Of a DNA stretch of 64,000 bases, positions 10,457-21,714 are shown one piece after another. Where the stretch lies: positions 2,418,001-2,482,000 of the forward strand of contig NZ_CP010523.2 in assembly GCF_000828055.2 (NCBI RefSeq), read 5' to 3'. The notes under the pieces are model-generated. The model was given only the letters and a program-made list of their open reading frames with translations. It did not search any database and had not been told where the DNA came from. The position numbers and the translations under genes are program-made. The DNA is from Klebsiella variicola. Lineage in GTDB: Bacteria; Pseudomonadota; Gammaproteobacteria; Enterobacterales; Enterobacteriaceae. Every line of letters starts with the position of its first letter. The first letter of the stretch is position 1.

Positions 10457-10642
10457 GTGGAGAGCGTAATCCATAACAATATTGAGGGTTTTCTGCTGCT
10501 GCTATTAAGCATGTGGCCGATTCTGATTGTGGTCTTTATTGGCGTTGCGATTTCATTCTATACCATGCTGTTACGCAAAACGGCGCTGGCCTGCCTGCTG
10601 TTCGCCGTCGCTATCGGCGCCGCAGGCTGGAGTCTCGCTTAG
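10457..10642 (+). CDS. Small two-helix membrane protein, unknown function
   Basis: A 61-residue ORF with a GTG start at 10457 and an AAGGA ribosome-binding site 7 bp upstream. Two hydrophobic segments are visible (residues about 9-35 and 42-60) joined by a short basic loop (LLRKT), so it is probably a hairpin inner membrane protein. I do not recognise a family. The start codon lies inside a 20-bp sequence that recurs upstream of sutR at 32338. It is convergent with the exported-protein gene at 10652, only 9 bp away. Confidence 0.6.
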   Translation: MESVIHNNIEGFLLLLLSMWPILIVVFIGVAISFYTMLLRKTALACLLFAVAIGAAGWSLA

Positions 10643-10651
10643 CATCCGATC

Positions 10652-11020
10652 TCAGGGTTTATCCAGCAGACTCATGCTGGAGGTGGCGGCGCCATCATTG
10701 AGATTGGACGGTGCATGCCAGTCGCGGCCAGCCAGCGCGCTATCACCCTGGCCGCTGCTGGCGACCGTATCCTGTTGCGTCGACATCGTCGAGCCTTCCA
10801 GCGCTTCATCGGCCCCCGACTGATCGGGCAGGGAGCTGGTATACCCGCCATTGTTTGAGTAAGTATCCATACCATTCACTTCATTCGGTACCGTGTCGGT
10901 GGTGGTGCCATCATCGTTTATGCAAAATGATCCGCCAATGCCGTTAGGCTGGCAGTCCGCAGCGAAAGCCGGGACAGCCAGCGACGCCAGCAACAATAGC
11001 GGTAAGCCGATTTTCTTCAT
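10652..11020 (-). CDS. Exported protein of unknown function, Ser/Thr/Gly/Asp rich
   Basis: A 122-residue ORF starting at ATG 11020 with GGAGA 7 bp upstream. A clear Sec signal peptide (MKKIGLPLLLLASLAVPAFA, cleavage after AFA near residue 20) is followed by a low-complexity mature region of about 100 residues with two Cys (DCQP and FCIN) that could form a disulfide. The rest is Ser/Gly/Asp rich and looks disordered. No family recognised. In-frame Met codons further upstream (to 11095) are rejected because they would bury the signal peptide. Confidence 0.7.
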   Translation of the reverse strand: MKKIGLPLLLLASLAVPAFAADCQPNGIGGSFCINDDGTTTDTVPNEVNGMDTYSNNGGYTSSLPDQSGADEALEGSTMSTQQDTVASSGQGDSALAGRDWHAPSNLNDGAATSSMSLLDKP

Positions 11021-11282
11021 TCTCATCTCCATGCGCAACGTGGCTCGACAGATGCTCTCTACTATAGAGAAGGACAGGGCGGTGGAAGGTGACAAAACTG
11101 TTTAATTTTGTAATAGCGTACCGACTGCCGGTTGCCTGTTCGCTTCAGCACGTCGGGGCATGCTGCGCCTTCCCGGGTCGGCGCAATGCGGTAATCAATT
11201 GTTAATTCAACGTAAAGGTTAATGAAAATTTAAGAGAAGGCCGCTATGTTGGCGATATCACTCTTTCCATTAAGGAAATTCC

Positions 11283-11810
11283 ATGCGCGATAAATATTCG
11301 GGGCTGCAGATCGGTATTCACTGGTTGGTCTTTTTGCTGGTGGTGGTGGCTTATGCGGCAATGGAGCTACGTGGATTTTTTCCCCGTAGTGACCGGCCGC
11401 TGATTAATATGATTCATGTCTCCTGCGGGATCACCATCTGCGCGCTGATGGTGGCGCGTTTGCTGGTGCGGCTGAAGTCGCCAGCGCCGCCGATCGTGCC
11501 GAAACCGTCGCCGATGATGACCGGTTTTGCTCATCTCGGCCATCTGGTTATCTATCTGCTATTTATTGCCTTGCCGCTGATCGGGATGGTGATGATGTAC
11601 TGGCGCGGAAATCCCTGGTACGCCTTTGGCCTGACCATGCCGTATGCCCCACAGAGCGATTTTGAGCGGGTGGATACCCTGAAGGCGATCCATGAATGGT
11701 TAGCCAACGCCGGGTACTTCGTCATTGGCCTGCATGCCCTTGCCGCGCTGGTCCATCATTACTGGTGGAAAGATAATACCCTGCTGCGGATGATGCCTCG
11801 TAAGCGCTAA
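11283..11810 (+). CDS. cybB: Cytochrome b561 (CybB), superoxide:quinone-type di-heme membrane cytochrome
   Basis: A 175-residue four-helix membrane cytochrome closely matching E. coli CybB (YSGLQIGIHWLVFLLVVVAY near the N-terminus; DNTLLRMMPRKR at the end). The conserved His residues are present (His13, His45 in MIHVSCG, and the C-terminal IGLHALAALVHHYWW pair) that bind two b hemes. CybB reoxidises superoxide and reduces ubiquinone in E. coli. It stands as a single gene followed by a strong terminator. Confidence 0.95.
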   Translation: MRDKYSGLQIGIHWLVFLLVVVAYAAMELRGFFPRSDRPLINMIHVSCGITICALMVARLLVRLKSPAPPIVPKPSPMMTGFAHLGHLVIYLLFIALPLIGMVMMYWRGNPWYAFGLTMPYAPQSDFERVDTLKAIHEWLANAGYFVIGLHALAALVHHYWWKDNTLLRMMPRKR

Positions 11811-11834
11811 ATGATCGTTACCCTTTTTGCCTGA

Positions 11835-11860
11835 CCCCGTCCCGCGACGGGGTTTTTTTT
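11835..11860 (+). terminator. Intrinsic terminator after cybB
   Basis: CCCCGTC (11835-11841) and GACGGGG (11846-11852) with a 4-nt loop, followed by eight T residues (11853-11860). Confidence 0.93.
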
Positions 11861-11880
11861 GCCTTTATGGGTAATAAAAT

Positions 11881-11902
11881 ATAGTATACCCCCCTATATG
11901 AT
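11881..11902 (+). promoter_or_regulatory. FrmR operator overlapping the frmRA -10 region
   Basis: TATA, then six C, then TATA (11885-11898) is the CsoR/RcnR-family operator form and resembles the E. coli frmRA operator. A -10 like TATGAT (11897-11902) overlaps its right half, so bound FrmR would block transcription. A GGAGG ribosome-binding site (11905-11909) follows. Confidence 0.8.
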
Positions 11903-11916
11903 ACGGAGGCGTAATC

Positions 11917-12192
11917 GTGCCACATTCACCTGAAGATAAAAAACGGGCGCTCAGTCGCGTACGCCGCATCCGCGGCCAGGTCGAGGCCCTCGAGCGCGCG
12001 CTGGAGTCCGGCGAACCCTGCATGACAATCCTGCAGCAGATTGCCTCGATTCGCGGTGCGGCAAATGGCCTGATGGGCGAAATGGTGGAGATCCACCTGC
12101 AGGACGAGCTGGTTAGCGGCGAGACCACCCCGGACCAGCGGGCCGCGAGAATGGCAGAGGTCGGTCATCTGCTACGATCCTATTTAAAATAA
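11917..12192 (+). CDS. frmR: FrmR, formaldehyde-sensing repressor
   Basis: A 91-residue all-helical CsoR/RcnR-family repressor. The residues needed for formaldehyde sensing in FrmR are present: Pro2 after the start, Cys35 (GEPCM) and His60 (VEIHLQ). The start is GTG with GGAGG 7 bp upstream. FrmR represses frmRA until formaldehyde cross-links Pro2 to Cys35. Here it precedes frmA by 24 bp in one operon. Confidence 0.95.
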   Translation: MPHSPEDKKRALSRVRRIRGQVEALERALESGEPCMTILQQIASIRGAANGLMGEMVEIHLQDELVSGETTPDQRAARMAEVGHLLRSYLK

Positions 12193-13335
<1,143 letters not shown>

Positions 13336-13369
13336 TCGCTAACGCTGATGGCGTATCGTCACCGATAAA

Positions 13370-13393
13370 AAAAGGGCCCGGATGGGCCCTTTT
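13370..13393. terminator. Bidirectional intrinsic terminator between frmA and the PQQ dehydrogenase
   Basis: A-run, then GGGCCC (13374-13379), loop GGAT, GGGCCC (13384-13389), then T-run. It serves both converging genes. Confidence 0.9.
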
Positions 13394-13404
13394 GCTTAGG
13401 TCGA

Positions 13405-15777
13405 TCAGTGATGATCCGGGAGCGCGTAGGCGATGATGTAATCGCCGCGATCCGGTGACTGACGGGCGCCGCCAGCATTGATAATAATGTACTGCTTACC
13501 GGTTTTCGGTGAGACGTAGGTCATCGGGCCGGACTGGCTACCGACCGGCAGACGCGATTTCCAGATCTCTTTCCCGTTCGCGGTATCAAAGGCGCGCAGG
13601 TAGAAATCCTGGGTACCGGCGAAGAACAGCAGTCCGGACTGCGTCGACAGCGACGCGCCAAGGGTCGGCATGCCGATCGGAATGGGCATGTGCATCCGGA
13701 TCCCCAGCGGCCCGGTATCTTCTACGGTGCCAACCGGTACCTGCCACACCAGTTTCCCGGTTTTCAGATCCACCGCGGACATGGTGCCGAACGGCGGTTT
13801 CTGGCACGGAATGCCCAGCGGCGACAGGAAACGTTCGCGCATGGCGCCAAACGGCGTACCTTCCATCGGCACGATGCCCATCTCGATCCCGCTGGCGTCT
13901 TTCGCCACCTTCGCGCGCGGCACCATATAGTTGGCGAGACCCAGACGCATATCGTTGACGAACATCAGGCTGTTGTTCGGATCCACCGAAACGCTGCCCC
14001 AGTTCATGCCGCCGAGCGAGCCCGGGAACTGCAGGGAACGGTCTTCTCCTGGCGGGGTAAAGACGCCCTGATGGCGCATCTCTTTGAACTGAATACGGCA
14101 CAGCAGCAGGTCGATCGGTGTCGCCCCCCACATATCGGATTCGGTCAACGTCTGGTTGCCGATCATCGGCATCCCTACCGAGTAAGGTTGCGTCGGAGAG
14201 TAGCGTTCACCTTTGACGTTGCCCGCCGGTACCGGACGCTCTTCCACTTTGGCCACTGGCTCGCCGGTCTCGCGGTTGAGCATAAAGATCATGCCCTGCT
14301 TGCTGGTCTGCACCAGCACCGGGGTGGTACCACCCTTGCCGTCAGGCAGATCGTACAGCAGCGGCTGAGACGGCAGGTCAAAGTCCCACAGATCGTGGTG
14401 CGTGGTCTGGAAGTGCCAGCGCACCTGGCCGGTGGTGGCATCCACAGCCACGATAGAGGAGCTGTATTTATCGTCCAGCGCGGTACGTTCGCCGCCAAAG
14501 AAATCTGGCGTGGCGTTGCCGGTTGGCAGATAGATCAGATTCAGCTTCGCGTCGTAGGACATCGCCGACCAGACGTTTGGCGTACCGCGCGTATAGGTCT
14601 GGCCTTCCGGCGGAACACCGGTCAGCGCTGGATTGCCGGGATCCCACGCCCACGCCAGTTTGCCGGTGTGGACGTCAAACGCGCGGACCACGCCCGGCGG
14701 TTCGCCGGTGGAGTAGTTATCCGCGACGCGACCGCCCACCACTACCACATTGCCCGCTACCAGCGGGGTGGAGGTCTGCTGATAGTAGCCCGCTTTCACT
14801 TCACCCATGCCGACGCTGAGGTCGACAATACCGCCATCGCCGAAGCTTTCGCACAGTTTGCCGGTATCGGCATCAATGGCGATCAGGCGGGCGTCGATCG
14901 TCGGCAGGAACAGACGACGGGAACAGGCGGCAGGCTGCGTGCCTGACGCTGGCGCGGTTTGCGCCTGGCTCTCTTCGTAATAGCCTAAGCCGCGGCAGCG
15001 CTGCCAGTTGGGCGAAGAGGATTTGGAGTCATAACGCCATTTCTCTTTTCCGCTGTCCACATCCAGCGCCAGCACTTTGCTGTAAGGGGTGCAGACGTAC
15101 AGAGTATCGCCAATCTGCAGCGGGGTGTTTTGATCTTCCGCCCCGGAGCCATTGCTCTGCGGGATATCGCCAGTATGCGCCACCCAGGCCACCTGCAACT
15201 GGTTGACGTTCTGTTTGTTGATTTGGTCCAGCGCGGCGAAACGGTCGCCGTGGGTGGTGTTACCCCAGTGCGCCCAGTTTTTCTGCTGTTCGCCCGGCGC
15301 GACGGGCTTCACTGGCACCGCTTCAGTGGCGCTAACCAGTGGTTCGGATTTGAACATCCAGCCAAAGCTCACCGCCAGCGCCACGGCGAGAACGGCGGCG
15401 ACGCCATATGCCGGGCCTTTTTTCGCCGGTGGGGTGGCGAAGAAAGGCCAGACCAGGGCGGCAAGGAAGGCCAGGACGCCGAGCGCAAACAGGCGCGAGA
15501 AGAGCGGCCAGTAGCTCCAGCCAGCGTCACTAATCGCCCAGATCACCGAGGCGATAAACGCCACGGCGTATAACAGAATACCGCCGCGGCGGTTGCGGAA
15601 AATCAACACCGCCGCGATGACCATGACCACGCCCATCAGCGCGAAGTACAGTGTACCGCCGACGAGGGCCAGTTTTGCCCCAAGAATACCCACAGCCAGA
15701 CCGATGATGAGCATCAGTCCGGCGAGAAGCCACTGCAGGATCCGGGGGAATCCGCGCGGCGCGTTGCCAGTTGCCAT
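13405..15777 (-). CDS. Membrane-bound PQQ-dependent dehydrogenase, glucose/quinate/shikimate family
   Basis: A 790-residue quinoprotein: five N-terminal membrane helices (residues about 12-150), then a periplasmic eight-bladed propeller with WxW-type repeats (GKEKWRYD, GKLAWAWD, GQVRWHF, GKLVWQV, GKEIWKSRLP). The segment HHDLWDFDLP carries the Asp that serves as general base in E. coli Gcd. It passes electrons to ubiquinone. By eye it is only moderately similar to E. coli Gcd. It lies in the same orientation as pcaHG and pcaQ, so quinate/shikimate is as likely a substrate as glucose; this is inference from context. PQQ synthesis genes are not in the window. Confidence 0.85.
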   Translation of the reverse strand: MATGNAPRGFPRILQWLLAGLMLIIGLAVGILGAKLALVGGTLYFALMGVVMVIAAVLIFRNRRGGILLYAVAFIASVIWAISDAGWSYWPLFSRLFALGVLAFLAALVWPFFATPPAKKGPAYGVAAVLAVALAVSFGWMFKSEPLVSATEAVPVKPVAPGEQQKNWAHWGNTTHGDRFAALDQINKQNVNQLQVAWVAHTGDIPQSNGSGAEDQNTPLQIGDTLYVCTPYSKVLALDVDSGKEKWRYDSKSSSPNWQRCRGLGYYEESQAQTAPASGTQPAACSRRLFLPTIDARLIAIDADTGKLCESFGDGGIVDLSVGMGEVKAGYYQQTSTPLVAGNVVVVGGRVADNYSTGEPPGVVRAFDVHTGKLAWAWDPGNPALTGVPPEGQTYTRGTPNVWSAMSYDAKLNLIYLPTGNATPDFFGGERTALDDKYSSSIVAVDATTGQVRWHFQTTHHDLWDFDLPSQPLLYDLPDGKGGTTPVLVQTSKQGMIFMLNRETGEPVAKVEERPVPAGNVKGERYSPTQPYSVGMPMIGNQTLTESDMWGATPIDLLLCRIQFKEMRHQGVFTPPGEDRSLQFPGSLGGMNWGSVSVDPNNSLMFVNDMRLGLANYMVPRAKVAKDASGIEMGIVPMEGTPFGAMRERFLSPLGIPCQKPPFGTMSAVDLKTGKLVWQVPVGTVEDTGPLGIRMHMPIPIGMPTLGASLSTQSGLLFFAGTQDFYLRAFDTANGKEIWKSRLPVGSQSGPMTYVSPKTGKQYIIINAGGARQSPDRGDYIIAYALPDHH

Positions 15778-16073
15778 GTAATCTCCTTAACCACTCCCGC
15801 CACTTCATCATGAACCAAATGAAACAGGTGTTTTCTGTTTTATTTTTGAATGAAGAGGTTTGTACCTTCATAAACGCAGGTTTATTGCTTGATGTGATTT
15901 CAAATGAACCATTTGGTGAAATCGCGATATGATAGATCTGTTAAAGAAATTTACGCAATTGTTAATGAATGATTTCGCACTAAATGATTATTTTGCTAAA
16001 TGTGTTGCGCCGTCCGTCGCACCACATCGACGTACGTAGGCTCCCCGGCAGGGCTACCGGGGAGAAAGCGGGG

Positions 16074-16997
16074 TCAGGCAGGCATTGACTTGCGGATGGC
16101 GCTGAGCAAGGTTTGCGTACCTGGCGTGAGCGTCGCATCGACGCGGGTCAGAATGCCGATGGGCTCTCCGGCGCCCTGGGTGGCAATCGGCAGGGCGCTC
16201 AGCACACCCCGGCGAAGATCGTCTTTCACCGCCCCGGAAGGTACGAACCACACATAGTCAAAATCGACCGTCAGCTGGCGTGACAGCGAAGCCGAGAGGG
16301 TCTCGATACAGCCCGCGGGCATTTTACAGCCCTGGCTCTGGAGCAGCGTTTCGGCGTTTTGCCGCGGTACGGTGCCCTTCGGCGAAACGACGACGGGCCA
16401 CTCCATTACCCGGCTCAGGGTCACGGTCTCCTGAAGCAGGGGGTGTCCCGGGCGAACCACCAGTTTCAGGGATTCGAGGAACAGCAGTTCATAGTTGAGT
16501 CCACTCATCAGATCCGGGTCGGACATGCGTCCGATACCGATATCGATCTCCCCGGATTTTAACCCCGCCAGCAGCATGGTGTTGTTCATGGTGGCGACCT
16601 GCAGCGTGATGTCTTTTTGCTGCTTATGGAACTGGCCGATCACCGTTGGCAGGATCCCCAGCGCGGCGGTAGGCAGCGCGCCGATACGCACAATGTCGTT
16701 ATTCAGCCCCTCTTTACGGTTCAGCGCCTGACCCGCTGAGTTAAGGGCATCAAGTACCTTAACGGCATGAGTCAGAAACTGTTCGCCGACCAGGGTGAGT
16801 TGCGCCCCCAGGCGGCCCCGCTCGAACAGCCGGGTACCGGTTAGCTGTTCAAGCTCGTTAAGCGTTTTCGAGAGTGCAGGCTGGCTCAGATTTAAAGTTT
16901 CAGCCGCGCGCCCCAGCGTTCCCTGTTGAGCGACGGCCACGAAGGTGTGTAGATGGCGCAAGCGAATGCGCTGACTGAAGAGACCATTTTTTTCCAT
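16074..16997 (-). CDS. pcaQ: PcaQ-type LysR-family regulator of protocatechuate genes
   Basis: A 307-residue LysR protein. Winged helix-turn-helix at residues about 10-70 (RLRHLHTFVAVAQQGTLGRA and LNLSQPALSKTLNELE), then an effector-binding domain. The sequence has the character of the PcaQ subfamily (LGRAAETLNLSQPALSKTL; DYVWFVPSGAV), and pcaG and pcaH lie next to it, so it most likely activates them in response to beta-carboxymuconate-type intermediates. The ATG at 16997 is chosen; an in-frame GTG at 17018 is possible and neither has a strong ribosome-binding site. Same strand as pcaHG but separated from them by a terminator. Confidence 0.82.
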   Translation of the reverse strand: MEKNGLFSQRIRLRHLHTFVAVAQQGTLGRAAETLNLSQPALSKTLNELEQLTGTRLFERGRLGAQLTLVGEQFLTHAVKVLDALNSAGQALNRKEGLNNDIVRIGALPTAALGILPTVIGQFHKQQKDITLQVATMNNTMLLAGLKSGEIDIGIGRMSDPDLMSGLNYELLFLESLKLVVRPGHPLLQETVTLSRVMEWPVVVSPKGTVPRQNAETLLQSQGCKMPAGCIETLSASLSRQLTVDFDYVWFVPSGAVKDDLRRGVLSALPIATQGAGEPIGILTRVDATLTPGTQTLLSAIRKSMPA

Positions 16998-17121
16998 AGT
17001 AGATGATGTTAAAAACACAGCGGTGAAAGAGACAAGCGGCCTTGTTTAAATTTGATAACCAGATAGCAAAATATTATTAACATTTGACCTGATTACATTA
17101 CAAGATCTTTCCCCACGGTTT

Positions 17122-17160
17122 AAAACGCCTTCCCCCCGCAGGACGAGGGGAAGGCGTTTA
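17122..17160 (-). terminator. Intrinsic terminator after pcaG
   Basis: A 10-bp stem CGCCTTCCCC (17126-17135) and GGGGAAGGCG (17147-17156), flanked by AAAA on the left (a U run for minus-strand transcripts) and TTTA on the right. It separates pcaHG from pcaQ. Confidence 0.8.
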
Positions 17161-17172
17161 TCGGCGTGGCCG

Positions 17173-18608
<1,436 letters not shown>

Positions 18609-18634
18609 TTAAAGTGAAATTACCGGGTGTTTTT

Positions 18635-18651
18635 CATAACCGTGGGTTATG
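18635..18651. promoter_or_regulatory. Candidate PcaQ operator
   Basis: Perfect inverted repeat CATAACC-GTG-GGTTATG. Its half-sites equal the ATAACC/GGTTA halves of the known PcaQ motif, though with a 3-bp rather than 4-bp spacer. It lies about 105 bp upstream of pcaH and about 120 bp upstream of the divergent ydcJ gene. Confidence 0.6.
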
Positions 18652-18769
18652 TTTTGTGCAATGACTGCTAGCGGAAGCAGGTTATCGCCATCACAGTTTG
18701 TAAATTCTTCCCCCCGCCAGGAGGCAGCTTTCCTACACTCCAGGAAGTATTCACTGGAGGTAACACATC

Positions 18770-20113
18770 ATGGCGAACACCATCACGGCTGATGAGATTC
18801 GGGAGCAGTTTTCGCAGGCCATGTCGGCTATGTACCAGCAGGAAGTTCCGCAATACGGGACGCTGCTGGAGCTGGTGGCTGACGTCAATCTCGCGGTACT
18901 GGAAAATAATCCGCAGCTGCATGAACAACTGGCCAATGCCGACGAGCTGGCGCGCTTAAACGTGGAGCGCCACGGCGCAATCCGCGTGGGCACAGCGGAG
19001 GAACTGGCGACGCTGCGTCGCATGTTTGCCATCATGGGGATGTATCCCGTCAGCTATTACGATCTCTCACAGGCCGGCGTGCCGGTCCATTCCACGGCCT
19101 TTCGTCCCATCGACGATGCCGCGCTGGCGCGCAATCCGTTTCGGGTTTTCACCTCGCTGCTGCGCCTGGAGCTGATTGAAAATCGCGCCCTGCGCGAGCG
19201 GGCCGAGGCCATCCTTGCCCGGCGCAAAATCTTTACCCCCCGCTGTCTGGCGCTGATTGCGCAGTATGAAGCTGAGGGCGAATTCACCTCTGCCGACGCG
19301 CGCGAGTTTGTGCAGGAGGCGCTGGAGACCTTCCGCTGGCACCGGCATGCCACCGTCGATGAGGAGACCTACCATGCTCTGCATCGCGAGCACCGCCTGA
19401 TTGCCGATGTGGTCTGCTTTCCGGGATGCCATATCAATCACCTCACGCCGCGGACGCTGGATATTGACCGCGCCCAGGCCCTGATGCCCGAGTGTGGTAT
19501 TGAACCCAAAGCGCTGATTGAAGGGCCACCGCGCCGGGAGGTCCCGATCCTCCTGCGGCAGACCAGCTTTAAGGCGCTTGAGGAGCCGGTGATGTTCGCC
19601 GGTGAGCATAAAGGCACCCACAGCGCCCGCTTTGGCGAAATTGAGCAACGCGGCATTGCGCTAACGCCAAAAGGACGCGCACTGTACGACCGACTGCTGC
19701 AGGCGGCAGGGACAGGAAAGGACAATCTCAGCCATCAGCTGCATCTGCAGGAGGTATTCCGCGAATTCCCCGACAGCGAATTTCTGCTCCGTCAGCAGGG
19801 GTTGGCCTGGTTTCGCTACCGCCTGACGCCCGCCGGCGAGGCGCATCGCCAGGCGTTTCGCCCGGGGGACGATCCGCAGCCGCTGATTGAGCGCGGGTGG
19901 GTGGTCGCCCAGCCGATTATTTATGAAGATTTTTTACCGGTCAGCGCGGCGGGCATTTTTCAGTCTAATCTGGGCAACGAAACGCAGGCGCGCAGCCACG
20001 GGAATGCCAGCCGCGAAGCCTTTGAGACGGCGCTGGGCTGCCCGGTGGAGGATGAGTTTGCCCTGTACCGACAGGCGGAGGAGCGCAGCAAACGACGTTG
20101 CGGTCTGCTGTAA
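18770..20113 (+). CDS. ydcJ: YdcJ/HglS, 2-oxoadipate dioxygenase/decarboxylase family (DUF1338)
   Basis: A 447-residue VOC-fold protein, same length as E. coli YdcJ. The Pseudomonas homologue HglS converts 2-oxoadipate to D-2-hydroxyglutarate in lysine catabolism. The metal ligands align at a constant offset of two: His68 (VERHGA), His224 (HINHLT) and Glu292, with the substrate-binding Arg72 four residues after the first His. So activity is plausible, although the pathway in enterobacteria is not established. Divergent from pcaH across 239 bp. Confidence 0.9.
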   Translation: MANTITADEIREQFSQAMSAMYQQEVPQYGTLLELVADVNLAVLENNPQLHEQLANADELARLNVERHGAIRVGTAEELATLRRMFAIMGMYPVSYYDLSQAGVPVHSTAFRPIDDAALARNPFRVFTSLLRLELIENRALRERAEAILARRKIFTPRCLALIAQYEAEGEFTSADAREFVQEALETFRWHRHATVDEETYHALHREHRLIADVVCFPGCHINHLTPRTLDIDRAQALMPECGIEPKALIEGPPRREVPILLRQTSFKALEEPVMFAGEHKGTHSARFGEIEQRGIALTPKGRALYDRLLQAAGTGKDNLSHQLHLQEVFREFPDSEFLLRQQGLAWFRYRLTPAGEAHRQAFRPGDDPQPLIERGWVVAQPIIYEDFLPVSAAGIFQSNLGNETQARSHGNASREAFETALGCPVEDEFALYRQAEERSKRRCGLL

Positions 20114-20154
20114 AATCAGTACCCTGCTGGCATCAGCCTTACAGGGAGCAGGTT

Positions 20155-21660
20155 ATGCAACATCCGTCGAAACCGTTGGCGAAAACCCGCCAGGGAACCG
20201 TATCCGGGAGCGCAGAGCAGGGGATCCATATCTGGCGCGGCATTCCGTATGCCGCGCCGCCTGTGGGCCCGCTGCGCTGGCGCGCGCCGCAGCCTCCTGC
20301 CCGCTGGCAGGGCGTCCGCCAGGCCGACGCCTTTTCCGCCGCCAGCTGGCAGGACATTGACTACTGCCGTGAGCTCGGCGGCGGCGATCCCGGCGCTTTC
20401 AGCGAAGACTGCTTATATCTCAATATCTGGGCACCTGCTGCTGCGGCGCAGCCGCTGCCGGTGATGGTCTGGCTGCACGGCGGCGGGTTTACCATCGGCG
20501 CCGGCAGCCTGCCGCCTTACGATGGCAAAGCGTTAGCCAGCCGCGATGTGGTGGTGGTGACGGTCAACTACCGGCTGGGCCATCTCGGCTTTTTCGCCCA
20601 TCCGGCGCTGGAAGAAGAGGCGGGCGAACGTCTCTATAATTTCGCGCTGCTCGATCAGATTGCCGCCCTGCAGTGGGTTCAGGAGAATATCCACGCCTTC
20701 GGCGGGGATGCCGCCAACGTCACGCTGTTTGGCGAATCCGCTGGGGCGCGCAGCGTGCTGTCGCTGATGGCCTCGCCGAAAGCGAAAGGGTTGTTCCATA
20801 AAGCGATTATTCAGAGCGGGTATACGTTACCCGACCTGCCGCGAGAGAAGGCGCTGGAGAAAGGCCGCCTGCTGGCGGAACACTTTGCCTTACCGCAAGC
20901 CAGCGCTGAGGAATTGCGGGCGATCCCGGCGGAGGCCTTCTGGTCGCTCACCGCGCCGCTGAACACAGGGCCGGCCCCCATCGTCGGCGACGCGGTGCTG
21001 CCGCAGCCGATGCTGGAGACCTTTTTTGCCGGGCGCCAGCATCCAATGCCGGTGATGATCGGCTCCAACAGCGATGAAGCCAGCGTGATGGCCGTGTTTG
21101 GCGTCGATATCGCCGGGCAGATCCAGAAGCTGCGCCGTGAGCGCCGCCTGGGACTGGGGCTGATCAAACTCCTTTATCCCGGCGTGAAGGGCGATGAGGC
21201 GCTGGGGCGGGAAGTGTGCCGCGACATGGCCTTCACCACCCTCGGCTATGTGGTGATGCAGGCGCAGCAGCGCGTGGGGCAGCCGTGCTGGCGCTACTGG
21301 TTTGATTATGTTGCGGAGGCGGAGCATGACACCTATCCGCACGGCGCCTGGCATGGCAACGAGGTGCCCTACGTGTTTGATAACCTGCGGTTGACCGACC
21401 CGGTGTGTCAGTATGCCAGCGAAGCGGATCTGGCCTTCGCCGCTCAGGTGGCTGACTATTGGGCCCAGTTTGCCCGCGTCGCCAGCGGCGACCAGGCGCT
21501 TGCCGGCGCGGTACGCTGGCCAGCGTGCCTGCGCGGACGGGATCGTCTGTTGCGCATTGGCCTGCATAAGCGTGCCGGCTTTAAAGTGGAAAATCGCTTT
21601 ATGCGCGCCCGGCTGGCGCTGTTTCGCCGGGTGATGAAGCATCACGTGACGCTGGAGTAA
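20155..21660 (+). CDS. Type-B carboxylesterase/lipase family protein
   Basis: A 501-residue alpha/beta hydrolase. Visible are the EDCLYLNIW motif (residues 84-92), the oxyanion-hole HGGG (108-111), the nucleophile Ser195 in GESAGA, an acid-bearing GSNSDE segment, and a catalytic His region near HGNEVPYVFDN. No signal peptide, so it is cytoplasmic. It begins 41 bp after ydcJ with AGGGAGCAGG upstream, suggesting co-transcription. The substrate is an ester, otherwise unknown. An in-frame ATG at 20098 lies inside ydcJ and has no support. Confidence 0.88.
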   Translation: MQHPSKPLAKTRQGTVSGSAEQGIHIWRGIPYAAPPVGPLRWRAPQPPARWQGVRQADAFSAASWQDIDYCRELGGGDPGAFSEDCLYLNIWAPAAAAQPLPVMVWLHGGGFTIGAGSLPPYDGKALASRDVVVVTVNYRLGHLGFFAHPALEEEAGERLYNFALLDQIAALQWVQENIHAFGGDAANVTLFGESAGARSVLSLMASPKAKGLFHKAIIQSGYTLPDLPREKALEKGRLLAEHFALPQASAEELRAIPAEAFWSLTAPLNTGPAPIVGDAVLPQPMLETFFAGRQHPMPVMIGSNSDEASVMAVFGVDIAGQIQKLRRERRLGLGLIKLLYPGVKGDEALGREVCRDMAFTTLGYVVMQAQQRVGQPCWRYWFDYVAEAEHDTYPHGAWHGNEVPYVFDNLRLTDPVCQYASEADLAFAAQVADYWAQFARVASGDQALAGAVRWPACLRGRDRLLRIGLHKRAGFKVENRFMRARLALFRRVMKHHVTLE

Positions 21661-21685
21661 ATGCGCTGAGGTGCGGCTGAGCAAC

Positions 21686-21709
21686 TGCCGCCACCGGTTG
21701 GTGGCGGCA
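21686..21709. terminator. Hairpin between convergent esterase and alcohol dehydrogenase genes
   Basis: A 10-bp stem TGCCGCCACC (21686-21695) and GGTGGCGGCA (21700-21709) with a GGTT loop. No U run, so the role is assigned from position. Confidence 0.5.
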
Positions 21710-21714
21710 TTCAC

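Noticed and set aside
13690-14946. A 418-codon plus-strand frame inside the PQQ dehydrogenase.
   Set aside because: Antisense shadow in GC-rich coding sequence; Arg/His-rich composition and no recognisable domain, whereas the minus strand encodes a clear quinoprotein.
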